Shown: in pieces, positions 1-5,410 of the stretch
Numbering within the stretch: position 1 is the first letter of the stretch
Layout: the number at the start of each line of letters is the position of its first letter
From: a gamma proteobacterium symbiont of Bathyaustriella thionipta
GTDB lineage: Bacteria; Pseudomonadota; Gammaproteobacteria; Chromatiales; Chromatiaceae
Direction of reading: 5' to 3'
DNA: 10,650 nucleotides
Assembly: GCA_025656895.1 (NCBI GenBank)
Contig: JAHXHF010000020.1
Coordinates: 1 to 10,650 of the forward strand
Program-made: the position numbers and the translations under genes
Notes under the pieces: model-generated
Seen by the model: only the letters and a program-made list of their open reading frames with translations
What the model was told of the DNA's origin: nothing
Database searches by the model: none

Positions 1-82
1 AATCCTGTCAATGAAAACCAGCAAGGGGCTGACATGAAACTTGCTGCTTAAATGAAGCATTTAGGCGAAAAGTATGTTGACA
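1..82. mobile_element. Possible end of an insertion sequence interrupting cbbL
   Basis: CbbL similarity stops at about base 90. The flanking sequence, read on the minus strand from base 82, begins TGTCAACATACTTTTCGCC and contains further TGTCA/TGACA words near bases 31-35 and 6-10. An end in TG...CA with repeated short words is reminiscent of IS21-family termini, but this is pattern memory, not a match I can verify. No transposase is visible because the window ends. The seven bases at 83-89 could be target duplication or residual junction sequence. The alternative is a deletion or recombination junction unrelated to an insertion sequence. Confidence 0.35.
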
Positions 83-83
83 C

Positions 84-317
84 CTACCGAGCACGACCTT
101 TATAGTAATCAAGGTCAGTTAACAGATCGGTCCATACCGTTGTCCAGGTTCCTGTAGATGATTCGGCAGCTACCGCAGCCGCAACTTCTTCGCGTGGTAC
201 ACCATCTTGTGGAGTGATTTTGAAACAAGCCAGAAGATCAGTATCTTTTGGTGTGTAGTCGGGCATCCAATACGTCTCGCGGTATTCTTTTACACCGGCG
301 TCATAAACTTTAGCCAT
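84..317 (-). pseudogene. cbbL: RuBisCO large subunit form I, N-terminal fragment (truncated cbbL)
   Basis: RuBisCO large subunit fixes CO2 onto ribulose-1,5-bisphosphate in the Calvin cycle. About 77 residues are present, starting MAKVYDAGVKEYRETYW and including LLACFKITPQDGVPREE and the segment ending DLDYYKGRA, which I recognise as the N-terminal domain of form I (IA-type) CbbL. A full protein has about 470 residues, so the whole catalytic barrel is missing. After KGRA the frame reads Arg then TAG, and the following sequence bears no resemblance to CbbL. The ATG at 317 is chosen over a GTG at 338 because it matches the family start and has GAGG 8 bases upstream. The gene is divergent from an intact cbbR, the usual cbb arrangement. 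Base composition up to the break looks normal, so this is a recent or conserved 5' end. It cannot encode an active enzyme. Confidence 0.88.
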
Positions 318-391
318 GTTGTTTTCCTCATAAGTCACTTATTGGCGAACCCTGGAATCCCATCCGGGAAATAACCAGAGCCAGAAATTAT

Positions 392-434
392 TCCTGAATG
401 AAAGCGAGCTGGATATTTTTCACCTCATTCAGGA
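392..434. promoter_or_regulatory. 10-bp inverted repeat upstream of cbbL
   Basis: TCCTGAATGA at 392-401 and TCATTCAGGA at 425-434 are exact reverse complements separated by 23 bases, centred about 96 bases upstream of the cbbL start. The arms sit about three helical turns apart, which suits a dimeric or tetrameric regulator binding DNA. In RNA it could also form a leader hairpin. Which protein binds, if any, is unknown; CbbR is the obvious candidate by context. Confidence 0.45.
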
Positions 435-457
435 GGAGTTGTAATATAGCCTCGAAT

Positions 458-478
458 AACTATTTATATAAATTAGTT
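458..478. promoter_or_regulatory. AT-rich dyad near the cbbR promoter
   Basis: AACTA (458-462) and TAGTT (474-478) flank the self-complementary core TTTATATAAA (463-472), with a one-base offset between inner and outer symmetry. It lies about 42-62 bases upstream of the cbbR ATG, a typical place for LysR autoregulation. AT-rich sequence makes chance dyads common, so this is only a candidate operator. Confidence 0.25.
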
Positions 479-519
479 TTTGTTATAAATTACATATACT
501 ATTGTTTATAGGTATTTGT

Positions 520-1434
520 ATGCATCTAACACTACAACAATTACGACTGTTTGAAGCCGTCTCACGATTAGGCGGTTACACACGCGCAGCTGAAGAGCTG
601 TTTCTCACTCAACCTGCTGTTTCTATTCAGATTAAACGTTTGGAAGCACAGGTGGGGATGCCTTTGTTTGAGCAGGTCGGCAAAAAAACATTCCCGACGG
701 CTGCCGGTAAAACCATGTATTCAGCCAGTGTAGACATACTGAACAGGGTAAAAGAATTATCGAGTTCGATCGAAGAATTACAGGGAACGGTAAAAGGCAG
801 TCTGCAGATGTCGGTTGTTACCACGGCTAAATATTTTTTACCGAACCTGTTAGGAGTATTTTTGCAGAGATATCCTGATGTTGAGCCAAAATTAAAATTT
901 ACTAACCGGGCGCGTGTCATCGAACGGCTGTTAAATAACGAGGATGATTTTGTTGTCATGGGACAGATACCTGAAGACGACAATCTGGAAGCATATCCGT
1001 TCCTCAATAATATTTTGGGTATAGTCGCAGCGGCTGATCACCCGCTGGCCAACAAAAAAAACATTACCATGGAAGAAATGGCAAATCAGCGCTTTTTGAT
1101 ACGTGAGCAGGGCTCCGGTACCCGCTATGCATTTGATAATCTAATGAAGAAGCATGGGCTTGAGATTGAGCCTTATATGGAGCTGGGCAGTAGTGAGGCA
1201 CTGAAACAGGCCGTTATGGCGGGCCTTGGCATTGCCGTACTGTCATTACACAGCGTGCAGCTGGAGCGCGATGTAAACAAACTGACGGTGCTCAATGTGG
1301 AAGGTTTCCCGATAAAACGGCGCTGGTATGCGGTACATCTTAAAGGCCGCAAGCTCTCATTAGTTGCGCGCACATTTCTGGATTTTATCCTGGAAGAAAG
1401 CCAGAAGGTATTAGGTGAGGAGTACGAATTATAG
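520..1434 (+). CDS. cbbR: LysR-family transcriptional regulator, CbbR type
   Basis: This 304-residue protein is a LysR-type regulator that controls the Calvin-cycle cbb operon, usually activating it in response to metabolites such as phosphoenolpyruvate or NADPH. An N-terminal winged helix-turn-helix covers about residues 3-62 (LQQLRLFEAV, then AAEELFLTQPAVSIQIKRLE). The ligand-binding domain follows from about residue 90 to 295, with LIREQGSGTR and SSEALKQAVMAGLGIAVLS typical of the effector fold. Length is normal for the family. The ATG at 520 is preferred to a TTG at 502 because it begins at the usual MHLTLQQL and has AGG 7 bases upstream. The divergent cbbL fragment supports CbbR identity rather than a generic LysR protein. 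The gene looks intact although its adjacent target is truncated, so it must act elsewhere, or be a remnant. It converges with the histidine kinase gene downstream. Confidence 0.88.
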   Translation: MHLTLQQLRLFEAVSRLGGYTRAAEELFLTQPAVSIQIKRLEAQVGMPLFEQVGKKTFPTAAGKTMYSASVDILNRVKELSSSIEELQGTVKGSLQMSVVTTAKYFLPNLLGVFLQRYPDVEPKLKFTNRARVIERLLNNEDDFVVMGQIPEDDNLEAYPFLNNILGIVAAADHPLANKKNITMEEMANQRFLIREQGSGTRYAFDNLMKKHGLEIEPYMELGSSEALKQAVMAGLGIAVLSLHSVQLERDVNKLTVLNVEGFPIKRRWYAVHLKGRKLSLVARTFLDFILEESQKVLGEEYEL

Positions 1435-1442
1435 AATACAAT

Positions 1443-1491
1443 ATTCAGCGCAACCCGCTTAGCCTTCGTACTTTGCTAATATTCGCTGAAT
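1443..1491. terminator. Possible bidirectional terminator hairpin between convergent genes
   Basis: ATTCAGCG (1443-1450) pairs with CGCTGAAT (1484-1491), and inside it TTAGC (1459-1463) pairs with GCTAA (1475-1479), giving a nested stem just after the cbbR stop. It sits between the convergent cbbR and kinase genes. There is no clear U-tract, so intrinsic termination is uncertain. A weaker CCGG/CCGG hairpin lies at 1526-1542, next to the kinase stop. Confidence 0.3.
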
Positions 1492-1544
1492 CATCATGAA
1501 CGAGCATGGCTCCAATTCAGAGCAACCGGGAGAAATATCCGGGT

Positions 1545-3665
1545 CTAAGTGGATAGAGGCAGGTCTATACCGATACGGACGCCATGGCCGTTGGCCAGGT
1601 TTTCGGCATGCGTGCTGCCCTGATGAAATTCTGCGATCAGCTTGACCAGATATAGCCCCAGCCCCAGATGCGGTTCTTCAGCGGTTTTTTTGCGCAGGGA
1701 TACCATTGAGGTAAACAGGTCATTAGTGGGGCCTGCGGGTAAAGCTGGGCCATGATTGATAATACGAATGGCAGCTTGTGAGCCCTGTTGTTGCAATTGC
1801 ACCTGGATTTCACTGCCTTCTGCATGGAAGTCGATGGCATTTTCGATCAGTTTATCCAATGCCTGTGCCAGCAGGTCTGCGCAGGCTAAAACCCGCATGT
1901 CACTGATTTCCTGGCAATTAAACTGTACCTGTGGATAACTGGCCTGATAGCTGCTGCAAAGGGTACGCATAAAATCACCCAGTGGCAGAGCTTCCGGCTG
2001 CGCCTGGCTGATCAATTGTTCCAGTCGGCTGGCTTCCCGCAGGCGTTGAATGATGAGTGACAGGCGTTCGCTGCCTTGCAGGGCACGATGGATATAAACC
2101 TGACCCTTGGCATCGCTTTGCTGCAGGGACAGGTTTTCCAGTGATGACTTGACCACGGCCAGCGGGGTGCGCAGCTCATGCGCCATGCGTGAGGCCATTT
2201 TTTCCAGATAGTCGTTATATTCACTCAGGCGTGTCAACACACTGGCAAAACTTCGCTGCAGGTCACCGATTTCATCTTTTGATCGTGCCGGCTGTAACTG
2301 GCCGATAATGCGGCCATCGGGGCTGACCGATTGATTGATTTTGTTGCGCAAGGCGCGAATACGCCGTGCCAGGCGTGTGGCAAAGCCAAGCAAAAGCAGT
2401 GCGGTGAGTGCGAAAAGTCCTAATGTGAAGGTAAACAGACGTTCCAGTGCGTGATTTTGTAAAGATAGAATCTGGTTGGTGCTTTGTTCCACCAGCACCG
2501 CACCGATGATACTTTTGCCCGATTTTACCGGCCAGGCGGCCGATACAATAACCGCCTGTTTGTCGGCTGACTGACGCCGGCGAAATTCGGCATGGCCGGC
2601 CAGAGCGGCTTTTACTTCACTGCCGGAAAGAATTTCGGAACCTTGCAGATCATCATCAAAATATTGCTTGGGCTGGCGCAATATCAGCCGGTAAAGTGCC
2701 GATAGAAATGGTGTGGCTGTTTCTTTGTCTTGCCGGGGCTGAAACTGCAGCTGCCCGCGCTGCGCCAACACGCGACCGTTGCGATTCAGTACCCAGATGC
2801 GTGCGTTTTCATGCTCGATGGAATCAATGACCCGCTCGATTTCCGGATTGGGTGTAATGACCAGGCCAATATCATCAATAGTACGGCTACCGGTGGTGCC
2901 GATGATGGCTTCTATCTGCCGGCTTTGCGGGTCATCCACATCGGCTATGGCAAAGCCCAGACGTGAACCGAACATGGATAAGGGCAGGCGAATTTCCAGC
3001 GTATAGCCATCACCGGTTTCCTGCCATTCTCCTTTTATGCGTACCTCGGGGCTGAGTGGCAGATGTTTGCGTTTGTTATTCGGCATAAGAAAAGCGCTGA
3101 CCCAGCCGGGTGCCGAGGTGGCCAGCAGATAGCGGCGGCGTTCACCTTGCGGTGTTTCCAGCACAATAATGAGATGATCATTCTGATCCAGTCGACGTGA
3201 TCCCGGTTTGCGGTACACGAGTTGGTCATCATGCACCTTGAACAGCACATAAAGATGCTGCTGCCAGACGCCGGCCATGTGCTCGAATGACAGGCTGGGC
3301 TGTTTGGCTGCCAGCAAGGCATGTTCCTGTCCGTAGTGGCGCAGCATTCGTTCATAGCTGTACCAGTCTTCGGTATAGCCATCCAGCTGAATGGGGGCTT
3401 GCAGGCGATGCGCGTGGATGGTGTTGTAATCATGGCGGCTGGTTTCCAGCTCTATGGGCTGGTCAAACCAGTCACTGCGATGATGCAGCAGCATGGCAAC
3501 GGCCTGTGCCTGATTCATTAATAGTGATTGTTGCGCCCGCTGCAGAAAAGACTCGGTTTCCTCTATATAAAGATATCCGGCCCAGGGAATAGCGAACAGA
3601 GTAGGGGTGAGCAGCAGCAGCTTGAAGCCGATGCTGTGATAAAAACGGCGTTTATGAGCTGCCAT
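1545..3665 (-). CDS. Membrane sensor histidine kinase, dedicated-sortase (PdsS-like) type
   Basis: This 706-residue inner-membrane kinase should phosphorylate the response regulator encoded just upstream. A transmembrane segment at about residues 14-33 and a second at about 410-428 enclose a periplasmic sensor of nearly 375 residues. Within it, PIQLDGYTEDW (91-101) starts a CBM9-like carbohydrate-binding-type beta domain running to about 240. A HAMP region follows at about 429-485. The dimerisation/phosphoacceptor helix carries MAHELRTPL with His496, the N box is LIENA with Asn609, and the G2 box is HLGLGLYLV (666-674). The G1 box is unusual, INHGPALP, lacking the usual Asp and second Gly. 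The architecture, the LFTSMVSLRKK segment and the partner suggest the proteobacterial dedicated sortase kinase family, but no sortase or LPXTG target is in the window. The start overlaps the regulator gene by 14 bases, implying translational coupling. Confidence 0.85.
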   Translation of the reverse strand: MAAHKRRFYHSIGFKLLLLTPTLFAIPWAGYLYIEETESFLQRAQQSLLMNQAQAVAMLLHHRSDWFDQPIELETSRHDYNTIHAHRLQAPIQLDGYTEDWYSYERMLRHYGQEHALLAAKQPSLSFEHMAGVWQQHLYVLFKVHDDQLVYRKPGSRRLDQNDHLIIVLETPQGERRRYLLATSAPGWVSAFLMPNNKRKHLPLSPEVRIKGEWQETGDGYTLEIRLPLSMFGSRLGFAIADVDDPQSRQIEAIIGTTGSRTIDDIGLVITPNPEIERVIDSIEHENARIWVLNRNGRVLAQRGQLQFQPRQDKETATPFLSALYRLILRQPKQYFDDDLQGSEILSGSEVKAALAGHAEFRRRQSADKQAVIVSAAWPVKSGKSIIGAVLVEQSTNQILSLQNHALERLFTFTLGLFALTALLLLGFATRLARRIRALRNKINQSVSPDGRIIGQLQPARSKDEIGDLQRSFASVLTRLSEYNDYLEKMASRMAHELRTPLAVVKSSLENLSLQQSDAKGQVYIHRALQGSERLSLIIQRLREASRLEQLISQAQPEALPLGDFMRTLCSSYQASYPQVQFNCQEISDMRVLACADLLAQALDKLIENAIDFHAEGSEIQVQLQQQGSQAAIRIINHGPALPAGPTNDLFTSMVSLRKKTAEEPHLGLGLYLVKLIAEFHQGSTHAENLANGHGVRIGIDLPLST

Positions 3666-4356
3666 GATGCGGCAACCAGCGGTAACCCAGTCCGTAGATG
3701 GCTTCTATGGCATCAAAGCCGGCATCATTTTTCAGGAATTTATTGCGAATACGACGAATGTGGGTACTGATGGTGGCCGCGTCCACATAAATATTGGCAT
3801 CTTCCATCAATTGCTCGCGGCTGCGCACATGCCCGGGTCGCTTTGCCAGAGAATGCACCAGCCAGAATTCGGTCAGCGTCAGGTCAATTTCCCGATGATT
3901 CCAGCTAACGGTCATTTGATCACTATTCAGGCTTAACGGGCCGTTGTTGATCTGAGCTGTATCCGAAACATTATTTTGTAAGGCATCCACACGCCGAAAC
4001 AGGGCGCTGATCCGTGCCATCAGATGCACCAGGCTGATGTCTTTGGTGAGATAATCATCCGCGCCCAGGCGCAGGCCGGAAACTGCGTCTATGTCACTGT
4101 CACGGGCGGTTAAAAAAAGGATGGGCAATGAATCCGAACGGTTACGTAACAGGCGACACAGTTCAAAACCGGCATCGGCATCATCCTGCAGGGCAATATC
4201 CAGAATCACCAGATCCGGCAACGGCTGCTGAAAAGCTTGCACAGCCGCCGCGCGCGTTGCGATACCGCTGGCCTGATAGCCATGCCTGCGCAGCATGTCA
4301 CAATAATTCCGGCGGATGTTGTCCTCGTCTTCTACGATGATTATGGTTTTTCCCAC
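3652..4356 (-). CDS. OmpR-family response regulator, dedicated-sortase (PdsR-like) type
   Basis: This 234-residue cytoplasmic response regulator is a DNA-binding partner for the overlapping histidine kinase. The receiver domain (about residues 3-120) has the acidic pocket VEDED (8-12), phosphoacceptor Asp53 in ILDIAL, Thr83 in FLTAR and Lys105 in YLTKD. An OmpR-type winged helix fills about 140-228, ending in the usual YGLGYRW. Long identical stretches of memory, such as FLTARDSDIDAVSGLRLGAD and LTEFWLVHSLAKRPGHVRSREQL, point to the family paired with dedicated-sortase kinases; this is recognition, not a search. The start is GTG at 4356, preceded by GGAG with 7 bases between. An ATG at 4363 is in another frame. 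The gene is co-oriented with the methyltransferase upstream (137-base gap), so the two may share a transcript or this gene may have its own promoter in the gap. Confidence 0.88.
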   Translation of the reverse strand: MGKTIIIVEDEDNIRRNYCDMLRRHGYQASGIATRAAAVQAFQQPLPDLVILDIALQDDADAGFELCRLLRNRSDSLPILFLTARDSDIDAVSGLRLGADDYLTKDISLVHLMARISALFRRVDALQNNVSDTAQINNGPLSLNSDQMTVSWNHREIDLTLTEFWLVHSLAKRPGHVRSREQLMEDANIYVDAATISTHIRRIRNKFLKNDAGFDAIEAIYGLGYRWLPHHGSS

Positions 4357-4493
4357 CCGTCATCTCCGTTGTATGGCCTGCTCAGATCAGATTGTGCAAA
4401 ACTGCCTGCATAGAGTCCAGCGTTTGCGAGCAATTGCCATCATTCGTCATTATTTGCATTTTTCTGCCTGTAATTCATACATGGCCGGCCGCT
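4357..4493. promoter_or_regulatory. Intergenic gap ahead of the response regulator
   Basis: These 137 bases lie between the methyltransferase stop and the GTG start of the response regulator, all on the minus strand. The methyltransferase end carries the palindrome GGCCGGCC at 4484-4491. I see no convincing -35/-10 pair and no U-tract terminator. The length is enough for a separate promoter of the two-component operon, which is the only reason for listing it. Confidence 0.2.
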
Positions 4494-5174
4494 TCAGTTG
4501 ACCTTCAGCACATAGGTTCGCCACAGGGCATAACGGGGTAAAAAGTCCAGTTTGGCGGTAATCTGCATGCCGGCCTGGGCAATCTCGTCTTCAAAGATTG
4601 CGGCTGCCAGCACAAAGCGGTTGCCGCTGTTTTTAAGCCCTCTTTTTGCCTCAAGTTTTTGCCGCCGCCAGGCCTTGTAATTGCCATCCACCCACAGCGA
4701 TACGATCACACTGTTTGAGGCAACCCGGGCGGCTTCCTGTAACAGCCTGATGCGGTTTTCATGCGTTTTCATATGGTGCAGCAAGCGGATGCAAAATACA
4801 TTTTCAACAAAATTATCGGCAAATTTCAAATCGAACACAGAGGCCTGGCAGGTTTGAAAACGCGACGAAATGGCAGGCGGGCGATATTTCAGCGCCAGAT
4901 TCATCATATCGCGGCTGTTATCCGCCGCGTACAGTTTGCGCGCAGGGTCTTTACACAGCAGTTCCCAGAATCTGCCGGTGCCACAGGGTATATCCAGCAC
5001 GCTGGCGGGGTTGCCGGCCAGTTGCAGGGCGCGGGCACAAACCTGTTGCTCACGCCAGTGGCTCAGTTTTCGCCATAAGCCATGCCGGTGTTTGTGGAAA
5101 TAGGCATGTGCATGAATCTCATTATATTTAGCCGAAAAATCATAGGGCTGCTTTTGCTGGTTGGATGAGGTCAT
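4494..5174 (-). CDS. Class I SAM-dependent methyltransferase, substrate unknown
   Basis: This 226-residue soluble protein has the Rossmann-type methyltransferase fold. Motif I is VLDIPCGTGRF (59-69), the glycine-rich SAM-binding loop. An acidic residue ending the second strand is Asp85 in YAADNS, and LHHM (132-135) resembles the post-strand-four motif of small-molecule and lipid methyltransferases. No membrane segment or signal peptide is seen. The start is the ATG at 5174; the upstream ribosome site is weak (a GAAG-like word about 8 bases away). It is upstream of and co-oriented with the two-component pair, possibly in one operon, and divergent from the multiheme cytochrome gene. The substrate could be a lipid, quinone, sugar or protein; nothing in the sequence decides this. 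The fold assignment is secure. Confidence 0.85.
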   Translation of the reverse strand: MTSSNQQKQPYDFSAKYNEIHAHAYFHKHRHGLWRKLSHWREQQVCARALQLAGNPASVLDIPCGTGRFWELLCKDPARKLYAADNSRDMMNLALKYRPPAISSRFQTCQASVFDLKFADNFVENVFCIRLLHHMKTHENRIRLLQEAARVASNSVIVSLWVDGNYKAWRRQKLEAKRGLKNSGNRFVLAAAIFEDEIAQAGMQITAKLDFLPRYALWRTYVLKVN

Positions 5175-5410
5175 GGCATATCTTCAAATAAAGGCCCTGC
5201 ATTATTGCCCTTCAGTGTACCAGATTGAGTAAGACTCCTAGCGCCAGCCGGGGTTGATGCCTGACAAGTATGGATGCGTTTGAAAATTTTTTGTTAATTT
5301 TCACTTAAGCCGGGTTTGCTAGGCTGTCATCTAATGCATGAATTTCGCTTGATCGTGTCGGTGTTGTCACTGACACAGGCATGAAGCAGCTTATAACAGA
5401 GGAAACAGCT
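5175..5410. promoter_or_regulatory. Divergent control region between methyltransferase and multiheme cytochrome
   Basis: This 236-base region should hold promoters for both divergent transcripts. It contains two exact inverted repeats: TGAAAATT/AATTTTCA at 5281-5288 and 5296-5303, and TGTCA-C-TGACA at 5365-5375. A Shine-Dalgarno sequence, GAGGAAACAGCT, immediately precedes the ATG at 5411. I could not settle on a -35/-10 pair. No direct repeats of the kind often bound by OmpR-type regulators stood out by eye. Confidence 0.45.
5281..5303. promoter_or_regulatory. Operator-like palindrome, TGAAAATT-N7-AATTTTCA
   Basis: Two exact 8-base arms separated by TTTTGTT are centred about 119 bases upstream of the cytochrome start. 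The symmetry and size suit a dimeric helix-turn-helix regulator. The binding protein is unknown. Confidence 0.35.

Larger units (their letters stand above)
318..519. promoter_or_regulatory. Divergent cbbL-cbbR control region
   Basis: These 202 bases separate the start codons of cbbL (minus) and cbbR (plus). LysR regulators of this class normally bind between the two genes and act on both. The half nearer cbbR (about 440-510) is very AT-rich. A possible -10 for cbbR, TATACT, lies at 495-500; a good -35 is not evident. A possible -10 for cbbL lies in the TATATT read on the minus strand near 442-447. An exact 10-bp inverted repeat and an AT-rich dyad are listed separately. I could not find a clean TNA-N7-TNA site. 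Confidence 0.6.

Noticed and set aside
318..338. Upstream GTG start for cbbL at 338
   Set aside because: It would add MTYEENN before the family start MAK; the ATG at 317 has a well-placed GAGG and matches known CbbL proteins.
502..519. TTG start for cbbR at 502
   Set aside because: It overlaps the likely promoter -10 and adds six residues not seen in LysR proteins; the ATG at 520 fits better.
3287..3592. Plus-strand reading frames opposite the histidine kinase
   Set aside because: They mirror a well-supported kinase gene, lack ribosome sites and show no recognisable domains.
4484..4491. GGCCGGCC palindrome after the methyltransferase
   Set aside because: It is short, partly inside the gene boundary and of a kind expected by chance; there is no U-tract.
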